Shown: piece after piece, positions 8,137 through 17,784 of the stretch | Position numbering within the stretch: the first letter of the stretch is position 1 | How the letters are laid out: each line of letters opens with the position of its first letter | Assembly (NCBI GenBank): GCA_000432835.1 | Contig: FR890374.1 | Location: 124,001 to 188,000 of the forward strand | DNA: 64,000 nucleotides | Origin: Clostridium sp. CAG:417 | GTDB taxonomy: Bacteria; Bacillota_I; Bacilli_A; RF39; UBA660 | Direction of reading: 5' to 3' | The notes under the pieces: model-generated | Seen by the model: only the letters and a program-made list of their open reading frames with translations | What the model was told of the DNA's origin: nothing | Database searches by the model: none | Made by a program: the position numbers and the translations under genes

Positions 8137-10983
8137 ATGGACAATAATCAACATATGAGTAAAAAAGAGCAGGAACAACAATCAACTGAAAAACTCGGAC
8201 AAACAGTAGCTAGGGGGGCCTTTGATTATGCTACTGGTGGACAATGGGAAAAAGTTCGTAATGCTCCAGTGGTAGGTAAAATTGCTCAGAAGGCAGAAGA
8301 TAAAACCGCTAAAAAATTTGCCAAAAGTCCTGGTGGTAAAGAAACAAAAAAGCTTGCTAAAAAGTTGGATGATGCTGGAGTAGTTGATGGTGTAAATAAG
8401 GGTCTAAATGCTTTTGGTGGTTCTAAAGCAAAATCTTCACCTAGCTCTAATCCTAATAGAGCTAATAATGCGTTCCCTAATCATTCAAGTGTAGACAATA
8501 ATTCTAACATACCCAGAAAAAATTTTGCTAAAAATGGATTAACTGATGAAGGACAAGAAATTCCGGGTCTTGATAATAAAGAAGGGTCCATGCGAAAAAG
8601 TTTTGATGATATTCAAAAAAGACGAGAAAGTTCCAATAGTTCTGATTATTCTGAAAAATCTTCAAAGAGAAAAAAAATCTTTAACAATCCGTTTAAAAAT
8701 GACAATGACCAAAATGTAATTATTTCGGCTGAGGTTATATCTTTAATGAAAAAAACCATATTACCTTTTGTAGGAATAGTAATTTTTTTGATTATTTTAT
8801 TGGGAGCTGCAGACACATTTAATAAAGATAATGATTTAAGTGCTGTTGATGATGATATAGAAGAGGGCGAAAAGGGTTCTACTTCATATTATGCTAATAA
8901 TAATCCTAAACTTCAAAAGTTTTATGATAATGTTATTTCGACAAAAGATTCATACAGTGAGGATGGTAAATCAATAAATGCTATGTATATTACCGCCACA
9001 TTTCATATTTTGCGTGAATATAATACTGATGTTACTTTGGAAGATATGACACAGAGTGAAATTAATAAATTAGCCGATGGTATGCTTGGCGGAAGTACTG
9101 TTTATAGTGAAGATACATATAGAAAGTTTCTAACAGATGAATATTTTCCTCAGTATATTTCAGATGCAAGAGTAGATGGAGCTGTGGATCGTGTTTTTGA
9201 ATATATTGAGCAGTATATGAATCGAGTACATCCTAAAACAAGTGGGTGTTCAACTGTTACTGGTGGGAGTTGTCAATATTCATTAAAAGGTGTACATGGG
9301 TATAATTCTGATTCTTTAACTATCTCTAATTTACAAGTAAGACTTATGAGTTCTTCCTTTTGTGGCGGAACTGATGGTAGGGCTCTTGATGAAGATTTAG
9401 TTCCTTTTGAAAATTATGTACTTGGTGTTACCTATGGAGAAATAGGACAAGCTTTTAATACTGAAACTGAAAAGGTACATATGATTGCGGCTCGTAGTTT
9501 TGCTTTAGCTCGTCCTACTGTTATGGGAAATTCTTCAGGTGTTAAATATGTTACTAGTGGTGGACAAACTGTGTTGCAACTTAGATCTTGTGTTGCAGAT
9601 CAGGTTTACTGTAATACAGAATTAGGATGTTCTAAAGATGTTGCTGCTGGTAATCAATATGGAATTGTCTATAGTGGAGCAAATACTCATGCAAATACAT
9701 ATAAAGAACCATTATCAAATTATCCTAATTCTACTTTAAAAAGTTCTTGGCAAGAAACACTTGGTATGGTTGGACTTGATAAAGATGGAAAAGTTGTAGA
9801 AATGGGATATGCTGTAGGAAATGGAAATAAAGATGATTGGGTTTGGAAAAGATGGGCCGAATCAGGAATGGATTATGTCCAAATTATTTTAAGAGCTTAT
9901 CCTGAAGTAACTGAAATAAAAAAGATGAATTGTTCTTCAACTAGTGAAGTTACTGATAGTGCATTTGTACAAGTGGCTGCAAGAATATGGAAGCAAATTG
10001 CTAATGATGGCTATCAATATACTAGTGGTTCTGTTGCTATACCACCAAGTGATAAAAAGATCAATTGTAGTGCTTTTGTAAATTGGGTTCTATATGAATA
10101 TGGATTTAAAGATGAATTTGGTAGTAATACTTATGATACGGTTTCATTTGTTAGTACTGATTGGACGACAAAAATGGGATGGCAAGAGGTTAGTGTGGCA
10201 GCTAGCGAAGATGTTACTTCAAAACTACGAGCAGGAGATATTTTAGTTCGTGATGCTGGTGGTGGAGCTAATGGTCATATGAATATCATTGCTTCCGTAG
10301 ATGATGGAAAAATCCTTGCTTATGATGCCGGTAGTGAAAGTAATTGGAATACTAGTAATGCAAAAGCTGGAAAACCAATTGATGTTACTAATTTTGCTAA
10401 AAGTGATAATCGTGCAGGAAAAATCATTAGGGTTTCTAATGTTGGTGGAAGTAGTTGTCAATCAGCTGAATCTGGTGAAGCTCTAAGCTGGAAACAATAC
10501 TGTCCTGCTGCTTGGTGTAATGTTCCTCTTGGAAATAGTGGAGCAACTATTGGAGGTTATGGATGCTTTATTACATCTATTGCCATTCAGATAGCTAGAA
10601 GTGGTGCTACTACAACGTTAAGTGAATTTAATCCAGGAACGTTTGTAAGAAAATTAAATGAATATGGTTCATTCGATGGTAGTGGTAGTTTTGTTGGAGC
10701 GGCTAATATTTCAAAAATAGTTCCGACATTCTCAGAAAAATATCATGGAGTTTCTCTTACTGGAAGCGCACAAAACAAGATTAATATAATTAAAGGATAT
10801 TTAGATCAAGGATTATATCCTATCATGAGAGTTAAAACTACTAATGGTCAACACTGGGTTGCTGTAGTGGGAGTAACTAATAATGATGTAATTATGGCAG
10901 ATCCAGGAAGCGAAAAAACAAATGCATTTGCAACATATAGTTTAGGTGAATGTTCAACATTAAATGTTTATCAAATAGGATAA
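8137..10983 (+). CDS. Membrane-anchored wall hydrolase with SpoIID, NlpC/P60-like and C39-like modules
   Basis: A 948-aa protein. Residues 1-205 are cytoplasmic, basic and low-complexity; one membrane helix spans about 207-228; the rest is extracellular. Around residues 415-560 a SpoIID-type domain is visible (FENYVLGVTYGE, then AARSFALARP). A Cys-His hydrolase of NlpC/P60 or CHAP kind follows with C644 (INCSAFVNW) and H714 (NGHMNII). The C-terminus is a C39-like papain-fold domain with C810 (GGYGCFITS), H906 (GQHWVAV) and an ADPGS motif. In secretion systems such proteins open peptidoglycan for the channel (the VirB1/TcpG/CwlT role). Its position between VirB4 and VirD4 supports this. Substrate bonds cannot be read from the sequence. 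Confidence 0.7.
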   Translation: MDNNQHMSKKEQEQQSTEKLGQTVARGAFDYATGGQWEKVRNAPVVGKIAQKAEDKTAKKFAKSPGGKETKKLAKKLDDAGVVDGVNKGLNAFGGSKAKSSPSSNPNRANNAFPNHSSVDNNSNIPRKNFAKNGLTDEGQEIPGLDNKEGSMRKSFDDIQKRRESSNSSDYSEKSSKRKKIFNNPFKNDNDQNVIISAEVISLMKKTILPFVGIVIFLIILLGAADTFNKDNDLSAVDDDIEEGEKGSTSYYANNNPKLQKFYDNVISTKDSYSEDGKSINAMYITATFHILREYNTDVTLEDMTQSEINKLADGMLGGSTVYSEDTYRKFLTDEYFPQYISDARVDGAVDRVFEYIEQYMNRVHPKTSGCSTVTGGSCQYSLKGVHGYNSDSLTISNLQVRLMSSSFCGGTDGRALDEDLVPFENYVLGVTYGEIGQAFNTETEKVHMIAARSFALARPTVMGNSSGVKYVTSGGQTVLQLRSCVADQVYCNTELGCSKDVAAGNQYGIVYSGANTHANTYKEPLSNYPNSTLKSSWQETLGMVGLDKDGKVVEMGYAVGNGNKDDWVWKRWAESGMDYVQIILRAYPEVTEIKKMNCSSTSEVTDSAFVQVAARIWKQIANDGYQYTSGSVAIPPSDKKINCSAFVNWVLYEYGFKDEFGSNTYDTVSFVSTDWTTKMGWQEVSVAASEDVTSKLRAGDILVRDAGGGANGHMNIIASVDDGKILAYDAGSESNWNTSNAKAGKPIDVTNFAKSDNRAGKIIRVSNVGGSSCQSAESGEALSWKQYCPAAWCNVPLGNSGATIGGYGCFITSIAIQIARSGATTTLSEFNPGTFVRKLNEYGSFDGSGSFVGAANISKIVPTFSEKYHGVSLTGSAQNKINIIKGYLDQGLYPIMRVKTTNGQHWVAVVGVTNNDVIMADPGSEKTNAFATYSLGECSTLNVYQIG

Positions 10984-10993
10984 GGAGGGCTGT

Positions 10994-11800
10994 ATGGAAG
11001 ATAAGAGTACTAATGAAAAAGTAGGAATATTTATAATAGTATTTTTACTATCATTAATAGTAATAATTATAATATTATATTTACTTGGTATTTTTAACAG
11101 AAGACCAAATGAAGCTAATATTATTGTAGATGATGCTGTTATGTTTAAATACTCAAAGAAAAAATGGGTTACAGCTTCTCCTAATTCTTATTCAAATTAT
11201 AATTGGGATAAGTTTAAAATTTATAGTAATAATACTTATATTGGTACAAAATCTATTTTTACTACTGATGGTAAGTGGTATGTATTTGAAAAAAATAGAG
11301 ATGCGGTTAATGTACCTGGAGATAAGTTATATTTAGGTGGTAAAATTAAAACTACTCATAAAAATTTTAATCAGACTAATGTAAATACTACTGACTGGAC
11401 TTATATTCATAAGGTATTGGATCATTATAAAATTTCAAGAGACATTCAAAACGATTATACTTATGCATTTAAAGTAAATTATGACTTTGATAATGATAAT
11501 AAGGATGAAGTAATGTATATTGTTTCAAACTTGTTTTCTGATCATGATGTTTCATCATCATATAGTTTTATATTTGTTAATGATAATGGTAATAACAAAG
11601 TGATTTATGGTAAAATTTATGGAGAGGGAGCTAATCTTTCTGGATGTTATGCCTATTTATATGGTATTATTGAAGTAGAAGGAACAAAAGGTTCTCAAAT
11701 TATTACTAAATGTAGTCATTATAGTGTTGGAAATAATGATGAATATGGATTGTATCAATTTAATAATAATAAATATCAATTATTGCTTTACAGTAAATAA
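10994..11800 (+). CDS. Membrane-anchored extracellular protein of unknown function
   Basis: A 268-aa protein behind a strong AAGGAGG site. A short cytoplasmic N-terminus is followed by one helix at about residues 11-32 (Ile/Leu-rich); the remainder is exported, rich in Asn, Tyr and Lys, with repeated strand-like segments (KWYVFEKN, YAFKVNYDFDND). The acidic DFDNDNKDEVMY stretch resembles VCBS/FG-GAP-like calcium loops of exported proteins, which is only a hint. The location between wall hydrolase and coupling ATPase suggests an accessory part of the secretion machine, perhaps in the VirB8-like place. I do not recognise the family. Confidence 0.55.
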   Translation: MEDKSTNEKVGIFIIVFLLSLIVIIIILYLLGIFNRRPNEANIIVDDAVMFKYSKKKWVTASPNSYSNYNWDKFKIYSNNTYIGTKSIFTTDGKWYVFEKNRDAVNVPGDKLYLGGKIKTTHKNFNQTNVNTTDWTYIHKVLDHYKISRDIQNDYTYAFKVNYDFDNDNKDEVMYIVSNLFSDHDVSSSYSFIFVNDNGNNKVIYGKIYGEGANLSGCYAYLYGIIEVEGTKGSQIITKCSHYSVGNNDEYGLYQFNNNKYQLLLYSK

Positions 11801-11838
11801 TTGTGTATAATATCTCACTAGAGAAAGAGGGACTTGGT

Positions 11839-14100
11839 ATGAAGTTAAAGTTACGTATTGATTCAGATGATTTATGGATGGTAGTTGTTTTTGCAATATT
11901 CCTATTGTATGTTGTTGCTATTTTGGTAGTTAATTTATCTACTTTTGCAAGTGAAGGAAGAATTTCTGGATTTAATCCTCTTCCAGCATTTTCAAAAGAG
12001 TATATAGCATCTACTTTAGGTTTTTATTTAATAGCTATTATTGCTATTATTGCTAGTGTAAAATCATATATATTTGAGTTTGATAAGGGTTTTGGTTTAA
12101 CAACTGAAAAAAAAGACAAAGGTTATTCAAGATGGTCAAAAGAAAAAGAAATTATTGAGAGTAAAAAAGTAGAAGCTGTTAATATTCATAGTAAATATTC
12201 TAAATATGCTGGTACTCCATTATTATATAAAGGTGAAAATGTTTATGTTGATAATGGTGAAAATCATACTTTAGTAATTGGTGCTACTGGATCAGGAAAA
12301 ACACAGACAGTTATTTTCCCAACAGTAAAGATACTTGCTAAAAAGCGCGAATCTATGATTATTACAGACCCTAAGGGTGAAATATTTGAGGAAACAGCAA
12401 ATATGCTTAAGGCTCGTGGATATAATGTTATTTTACTTAACTTCCGTGATCCACAAAATGGTAATGCTTGGAATCCAATGGATTTACCTTATAAACTATA
12501 TAAAGAAGGAAATAAAGATAAAGCTATAGAGTTACTTGATGACCTTGCACTTAATATCTTATATGATGAAAATAATAAAGGTGGAGATCCATTCTGGGAA
12601 AAAACTTCAGCGGATTATTTCTCCGGAGTTGCTCTTGGACTTTTTGAAGATGCAAAACCTGATGAAATTAATATTAATAGTATTAGTTTAGCAACTAGTG
12701 TTGGAGAAGATAAATTTGGTGGTTCTACTTATATCAAAGAATATTTTCAAGGTAAAGATCCAACTAGTGCTTCTTATATTAAAGCTACTAGTACCGTAAT
12801 GGCGGCTAATGAAACAAAACAAAGTATTTTATCTGTATTTAGACAAAAAATTCAATTATTTGCTTCTCGTGAAAACTTAAGTGAAATGCTTTCTCATAGT
12901 GATGTTGATTTACGTTCTATTGGTGAAAGACCTACTGTAGTTTATATTGTTATTCAAGATGAAAAGAAAACATACCATTCACTTGTTACAATTTTATTAA
13001 AACAAATTTATGAAACTTTAATTAGTGTTGCTCAAGTTCATGGTGGTGCATTACCTGTACGTACTAACTTCTTATTGGATGAGTTTGCTAATATGCCACC
13101 ACTTAAAGATGTAACTACAATGATTACGGCGGCTCGTTCTAGACAAATTAGATTTACAATGATTATCCAAAACTTTGCTCAGTTAGAGCAAGTTTATGGA
13201 AAAGAACAGGCTGAAACACTTCGTGGTAACTGTGGTAACTTAATTTATCTTGTTACAACGGAACTTAAAGCTTTGGAAGAAATTAGTAAAATGTGTGGAG
13301 AAGTGAAATCGAAAAAAGATGCTAAAACGGCTTCAACTCCTTTGGTAACCGTTACAGATTTACAAAAGATGAAGGAAAATGAAGTAATAATATTAAGACT
13401 TCGTATGTCTCCATTTAAAACTAAGTTTACTCCTAACTATAAGATAGATTGGGGTGAAAAATATCCTAAAGCAAAATATCCAATTAGACAAAAAGAAGAA
13501 GTTCATGTTTTTGATATAAAACAATTTGTTAAAGATCTAAAGAAGAAAAAATTATTAGAAATGATGAATGCTGCTGATGATGGTAATGGTGATAATAAAA
13601 ATTCTTTCCCTAGTAATCCTATGATGCCTGGTATACCTGGTGGAATGTTTACTCCATTTGGTGGAATGATGCCAAATAATAGCATTAATAATAGAACTAA
13701 TGGTGGAAATATTCAGTCTCCTTTTGGTAGTAATGCAGCAAGACCTGCAGTTAATCCATTTGTTGATAGTGTAGATGATGATGACGATGATGGTGCTCCT
13801 GTGATGCCTTCTTCACTAAATATTGATGACTTAGTTAAAAAGATTGATAAAAAAATTGCTGAGTTAGAAGAAGAAGAAAGACTAGAGAAAGAAAAACGTG
13901 ATAAAGAAGAGGCAGCTAATAAGCCTAACACTATTCCGGATGCTGCTATTCAAGATAACAATAACTCTTCAACAAATGATAAACCTGTTGCGGAAGTTAA
14001 TGAAAATAAAGATATAAATAAAGATCAACAACAAATTTCACTAGATCTTGATGATGATTTAGAAGATGATGAATTTTTTGATGATTTTTTTGATAATTAA
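11839..14100 (+). CDS. VirD4/TraG-like coupling ATPase
   Basis: A 753-aa membrane-bound ATPase. ATG 11839 is chosen (AAAGAGGG upstream) rather than an in-frame GTG 36 nt earlier. Two N-terminal helices (about residues 10-32 and 52-72) are followed by Walker A GATGSGKT at 148-155 and Walker B LLDEF with D414-E415. The family signature regions ITDPKGEIFE and TMIIQNFAQL are visible. Type IV coupling proteins feed substrate to the channel. The tail after residue 570 is disordered: Gly/Met/Asn/Pro-rich, then a charged coiled coil and a strongly acidic end (DDDLEDDEFFDD), which could be a substrate or partner dock. No relaxase is encoded nearby. Confidence 0.8.
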   Translation: MKLKLRIDSDDLWMVVVFAIFLLYVVAILVVNLSTFASEGRISGFNPLPAFSKEYIASTLGFYLIAIIAIIASVKSYIFEFDKGFGLTTEKKDKGYSRWSKEKEIIESKKVEAVNIHSKYSKYAGTPLLYKGENVYVDNGENHTLVIGATGSGKTQTVIFPTVKILAKKRESMIITDPKGEIFEETANMLKARGYNVILLNFRDPQNGNAWNPMDLPYKLYKEGNKDKAIELLDDLALNILYDENNKGGDPFWEKTSADYFSGVALGLFEDAKPDEININSISLATSVGEDKFGGSTYIKEYFQGKDPTSASYIKATSTVMAANETKQSILSVFRQKIQLFASRENLSEMLSHSDVDLRSIGERPTVVYIVIQDEKKTYHSLVTILLKQIYETLISVAQVHGGALPVRTNFLLDEFANMPPLKDVTTMITAARSRQIRFTMIIQNFAQLEQVYGKEQAETLRGNCGNLIYLVTTELKALEEISKMCGEVKSKKDAKTASTPLVTVTDLQKMKENEVIILRLRMSPFKTKFTPNYKIDWGEKYPKAKYPIRQKEEVHVFDIKQFVKDLKKKKLLEMMNAADDGNGDNKNSFPSNPMMPGIPGGMFTPFGGMMPNNSINNRTNGGNIQSPFGSNAARPAVNPFVDSVDDDDDDGAPVMPSSLNIDDLVKKIDKKIAELEEEERLEKEKRDKEEAANKPNTIPDAAIQDNNNSSTNDKPVAEVNENKDINKDQQQISLDLDDDLEDDEFFDDFFDN

Positions 14101-14120
14101 TACGGAAATGAGGAGTTAAA

Positions 14121-15344
14121 ATGATAGATCCAAAGAAAAATAATAATGATCAAATAGTGGAAGCATTAAAAGATGAAGATGACATGAAAGAAGAAATATA
14201 TGCTAAAAAAAATGATGAGTTTTTGTTAAAACAAAGAATGAAAAAACTAATACTAATAATAATTATGTTTACAGTTTTTATATTAGTAATAATTTGGCTT
14301 TTATCACTAACAAGGAGTGGAAATAGAAGCTTTGCTGATGTAGAAAATATAATGTCAAAAGCTGCTGAATCATATTATGCTGATAATAAGAGTTTGCTTC
14401 CTAAAGCAGATAAAGGAACTAATGAAGTTAGTTTACAGAAATTAATTAATCTTGAATACATGAAAGAGTTGGAAAAATATAGTAGTAAGGCTACTAGTTG
14501 TAGTGGTAAGGTAGTAGTTGAAAATAATGATGATCAATATGTTTATGTACCATATTTAGATTGTGGTTCTTCATATAAAACTACTGAACTATTTAGAAAA
14601 GTTACTTCTTCATCTAATATTGTAACTAGTGATGCAGGACTTTACTCTATGAATGGAGAATATGTATTTAGAGGTGACAATGTTAATAACTATGTTAAGT
14701 TAGGTGATAACTTATGGCGTATAGTTAAGGTAGATAGTAATGATGATGTTGTCTTAATACTAGATGGAGCTTATGATATGTCTACTTACTGGGATGATAG
14801 ATATAATACAGCAGAAGAATTTAATTATGGTTACAATAGTTTTAAAATTAGTCGAATGAATACTTATTTAACAAGTATTTATACAGCAGCAAAAGAACAA
14901 GATACTAAGTCTTTTGATCCATTACTTTTCTCTAAAAATACTATGAAACATCTTAGTGGTTATAAATTATGTCATGGTATGAGAGGAGAAAATGATGCAT
15001 TTAATAATAATAGTTTAGAATGCTCTCAAACTATGGATAACGCTAAGATTGGTCTTTTAACTCTATCTGACTACATTAATGCTAGCCTTGATCAGTCATG
15101 TACAAAAGCTACAGATGTGTCATGTCAAAACTATAATTATTTAGCAACACATGATAGTGATTGGTGGCTTTTAACAGCTAATTCTAAAAATAATACAGAT
15201 GTTTATTATGTTTCATCTAGTGGTATAATAAAATCAACTTATGCATCATCATATTTTGATATTAGACCAGTTATTCATTTAAACAGTAAAACAATGTATA
15301 AGAGTGGAAAAGGTACTAAAAATAAACCTTATAAAATTAAGTAG
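14121..15344 (+). CDS. Membrane-anchored protein with DUF6273-like C-terminal domain
   Basis: A 407-aa protein: charged cytoplasmic N-terminus, one helix at about residues 42-62, then an extracellular region. Residues 70-130 resemble a pseudopilin-like globule (FADVENIMSKAAESYYADNK). The C-terminal part (WWLLTANS, YYVSSSG, FDIRPVIHLNS, then KNKPYKI) has the pattern of DUF6273-type domains seen in surface proteins of Firmicutes. Six or more Cys in the exported part suggest disulfides. It is the last gene of the secretion operon and is followed by a terminator that includes its stop codon. Possibly a surface-exposed tip or substrate. Confidence 0.55.
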   Translation: MIDPKKNNNDQIVEALKDEDDMKEEIYAKKNDEFLLKQRMKKLILIIIMFTVFILVIIWLLSLTRSGNRSFADVENIMSKAAESYYADNKSLLPKADKGTNEVSLQKLINLEYMKELEKYSSKATSCSGKVVVENNDDQYVYVPYLDCGSSYKTTELFRKVTSSSNIVTSDAGLYSMNGEYVFRGDNVNNYVKLGDNLWRIVKVDSNDDVVLILDGAYDMSTYWDDRYNTAEEFNYGYNSFKISRMNTYLTSIYTAAKEQDTKSFDPLLFSKNTMKHLSGYKLCHGMRGENDAFNNNSLECSQTMDNAKIGLLTLSDYINASLDQSCTKATDVSCQNYNYLATHDSDWWLLTANSKNNTDVYYVSSSGIIKSTYASSYFDIRPVIHLNSKTMYKSGKGTKNKPYKIK

Positions 15345-15361
15345 ATAATTCTACTTTTTTT
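15339..15361 (+). terminator. Terminator closing the secretion operon
   Basis: Perfect 7-bp stem AAGTAGA (15339-15345) and TCTACTT (15350-15356) with loop TAAT and a T-run. The stop codon TAG of the preceding gene is inside the left arm. Confidence 0.8.
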
Positions 15362-15406
15362 GTTTCCTTACTATTAAAAAGTCATATATTACTATGAGGT
15401 GGTAGT

Positions 15407-15685
15407 ATGGAAATTACTTTTCTTGATGCAAAAGATAAAAACAGTTTATTTATAGATATAAGAAGTGCATATAAATATTTACAGGGAACTATTCCAGGAA
15501 GTATTAATATTGTAGAAAATATTATTTTACTTAATCCAGAAAAATACTTAAAAAAGGAAAATAATTATGTGGTTTTTTGTGATTATGGAAATAGAAGTAA
15601 GAAAGTTAGTAATTATTTAAATAATATAGGTTATAAGGTTTACAGTTTAAAAGATGGATATAGTGGATATGTTGGAAAAATTTAA
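15407..15685 (+). CDS. Rhodanese-like domain protein
   Basis: A 92-aa single-domain protein: FIDIRSAYKYLQGTIPGSINI is the typical strand-helix entry of rhodanese domains, and VVFCDYGNRSKK supplies the active-site Cys loop (C-x-x-G-x-R-S). Such small proteins transfer sulfane sulfur or act in redox signalling; the acceptor here is unknown. It has its own ribosome site (GAGGTGG) and lies between the secretion operon terminator and rmuC. Confidence 0.75.
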   Translation: MEITFLDAKDKNSLFIDIRSAYKYLQGTIPGSINIVENIILLNPEKYLKKENNYVVFCDYGNRSKKVSNYLNNIGYKVYSLKDGYSGYVGKI

Positions 15686-15723
15686 ATAAGTTGTGATATA
15701 ATCATACTGATGGAGGTATAAGT

Positions 15724-16821
15724 ATGGAGTTTATAATTATTGGATTATTAGTGATAGTAATAATAATAATACTTGTTATTATGTTAATAAAAAATAAAAA
15801 AGAAGAGATAAATGATGCTAATATAACGGAAAGACTAGGAAGGTTTGAAGTCTCTGTTATGAAAGAGTTGGCTAATTTTAAAGACGGTTTAAGTAAAAAT
15901 ATGAATGATGATTTTAATAAACTTAATACCAATGTAGAAAATAGGCTCATGATGATTAATGAGAAGGTAAATGAAAGACTAGATTATAATTTTGAAAAGA
16001 CAAATAAAACATTTGCAAATGTTATAGAACGACTTAGTAAAATAGATGAGGCACAAAAAAAGATAGATAATTTATCCAGTGATATTATATCTTTAGAAAG
16101 TATTTTAACTGATAAGAAGAGCAGAGGTATTTTTGGGGAAGTTAATTTGCATCATATTTTAGCGGCAATATTTGGTGAAAAGAATGATAAGATTTATAAA
16201 ATGCAGTGTATGCTTAGTACTGGAGTTATTGCGGACAGTGTTTTATTTGCACCAGAGCCATTGGGAGTAATTGCGATTGATTCGAAATTTCCATTAGAAA
16301 ATTATCAGAAAATGGTTGATCATAATACATCTAAAGAAGAAAGAAATATGTATGAAAAAATGTTCAAGGCTGATGTAAAAAAACATATAGATGCCATTAG
16401 TAGTAAATATATAATTCCAGGTGAAACATCAGATCAAGCTATTTTATTTTTACCAGCGGAAGCCATTTTTGCAGAAATTAATGCTTATCATCAGGATGTC
16501 ATTGATTATGCCTATAAAAAAAGAGTTTGGATTACTAGTCCTACAACACTAATATCAACACTTACAGTCGTTGAAATGATTATAAAAAATATTGAAAGAG
16601 ATAAATATACCAAAGTAATTCATGAAGAGTTAAATAAACTTGGAGTAGAATTTTCTCGTTATAAAGATAGATGGGATAAACTATCTAGAAGTATCCAAAC
16701 TGTTAATAAGGACGTAGAAAGTTTTTCAATAACAACAGAGAAACTTTCTAAAAAATTTCAAGCAATTAATAGGGTAGAAATAAAAGAATTAGATAACAGT
16801 TTAAATATAGATGAAAACTAA
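15724..16821 (+). CDS. rmuC: DNA recombination protein RmuC
   Basis: A 365-aa protein with an N-terminal membrane helix (residues 2-20), a coiled coil (about 25-120) and the RmuC nuclease-like domain (GIFGEVNLHHIL, VIAIDSKFPLENYQ, AILFLPAEAIFAEI, KRVWITSPTTL). RmuC limits inversions at short repeats and probably belongs to the PD-(D/E)xK fold; the D-x-K in AIDSKF fits. Length is slightly below the usual 400-500. Preceded by GGAGG and followed by a palindromic hairpin with a T-run at 16813-16840. Confidence 0.9.
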   Translation: MEFIIIGLLVIVIIIILVIMLIKNKKEEINDANITERLGRFEVSVMKELANFKDGLSKNMNDDFNKLNTNVENRLMMINEKVNERLDYNFEKTNKTFANVIERLSKIDEAQKKIDNLSSDIISLESILTDKKSRGIFGEVNLHHILAAIFGEKNDKIYKMQCMLSTGVIADSVLFAPEPLGVIAIDSKFPLENYQKMVDHNTSKEERNMYEKMFKADVKKHIDAISSKYIIPGETSDQAILFLPAEAIFAEINAYHQDVIDYAYKKRVWITSPTTLISTLTVVEMIIKNIERDKYTKVIHEELNKLGVEFSRYKDRWDKLSRSIQTVNKDVESFSITTEKLSKKFQAINRVEIKELDNSLNIDEN

Positions 16822-16840
16822 ATTTAGTTTTCTCTTTTTT
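16813..16840 (+). terminator. Terminator after rmuC
   Basis: A 20-bp perfect palindrome (GAAAACTAAA and TTTAGTTTTC) overlapping the rmuC stop codon, followed by TCTTTTTT. Confidence 0.65.
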
Positions 16841-16906
16841 GTATAAATTAAGATTTTAAAAGTATACTATAATTAGATTACTCATAAATTTAATTAGGGA
16901 GAAATT

Positions 16907-17107
16907 ATGTTTAGAGTAATACTATTTATAGTAGGAATAATTTTACTTATAATAGGTATTTTTTCAATAATAATATATAGTAACTTATTTACATTTTATT
17001 ATGATTTCTTAGAATATTTATTTTTTTTATGTACACATAAAGAGTGTTTTTGTTTTTTAATAGGCCTTTTAATAGTCAGTATCTCTATATTTAGGAAAGG
17101 AAAATAA
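16907..17107 (+). CDS. Small two-helix membrane protein
   Basis: A 66-aa hydrophobic protein with helices at about residues 3-24 and 43-62 and an aromatic loop with two Cys (FLCTHKECFCF). A ribosome site (AGGGAGA) precedes the ATG. It lies 4 nt before the next gene, so both are probably co-transcribed. Family not recognised. Confidence 0.5.
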   Translation: MFRVILFIVGIILLIIGIFSIIIYSNLFTFYYDFLEYLFFLCTHKECFCFLIGLLIVSISIFRKGK

Positions 17108-17111
17108 TTAT

Positions 17112-17771
17112 ATGATATATATATATGACATATTACTTAATTTTATTGATGGAAAGAGAATGTATGAATTTTTTGAGTGGAATAGTGAAGATGTAGTTGA
17201 ACATATAAAAAGGATACCTATGTTTTGCGTTTCAGATAGGGTAATGGAAGACATTTTAAATAATAATGTGACATTTAGTCATAAATTTATGAGTGACATT
17301 GAAAATAAGACAATAGTTTTTGGTAATTCGTTTGATAATTTGATAAAATATGCTTTTCTTTTTAGTAATGGAAAAAGATGTTACGCTTTTGAATTAAATG
17401 AAGGGGGAAAAGTAATTTATAGTAGTAGTTTATTACTGGATGAGGAAGAAGAAGTATTAGAAATATGTGATACATTACAAAAATTAGATGTCGAGTATCA
17501 AACTGATAATAAAGATTTAGATAAGAGTTTATTAACCAGAAGAGAAGAAAAGAAAAAAAACTTTGTTGAAAAAGATTTAATATATACATATAAAAATAAA
17601 AATTATACAAAATTAAAATATCTTTATAGTGAATGTTTTGGAAATGATGATACATCTTATAAAGAAAAATTTAATAGATTAGTTTATTCGATAAATAATC
17701 AGGATTCATTTTATTTAAAGAGATTAAACTTTATTTTGAGACTTGCTCATAACAATAAAATTTGCAAATGA
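17112..17771 (+). CDS. DUF3603-like conserved protein
   Basis: A 219-aa soluble protein beginning MIYIYDILLNFIDGKRMYEFFEW, with VEHIKRIPMF, ALF-type SNGKRCYAFE and LLLDEEEEVLE segments. This is the pattern I associate with the Firmicutes DUF3603 family, whose function is unknown. It is probably co-transcribed with the small membrane protein. It ends in TGA inside the left half of a terminator (next entry), so TGA acts as a stop here. Confidence 0.55.
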   Translation: MIYIYDILLNFIDGKRMYEFFEWNSEDVVEHIKRIPMFCVSDRVMEDILNNNVTFSHKFMSDIENKTIVFGNSFDNLIKYAFLFSNGKRCYAFELNEGGKVIYSSSLLLDEEEEVLEICDTLQKLDVEYQTDNKDLDKSLLTRREEKKKNFVEKDLIYTYKNKNYTKLKYLYSECFGNDDTSYKEKFNRLVYSINNQDSFYLKRLNFILRLAHNNKICK

Positions 17772-17784
17772 GTGAGTTTTTTTC
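17740..17784 (+). terminator. Terminator overlapping the end of the DUF3603-like gene
   Basis: ACTTGCTCAT near 17742 can pair over ten positions (two G-U) with ATGAGTGAGT near 17769-17778, followed by a run of T. The stop codon TGA lies in the right arm. Confidence 0.55.

Noticed and set aside
1..15344. A complete conjugative element at the left end
   Set aside because: No relaxase, integrase or att repeats are visible in this part, and housekeeping genes follow directly.
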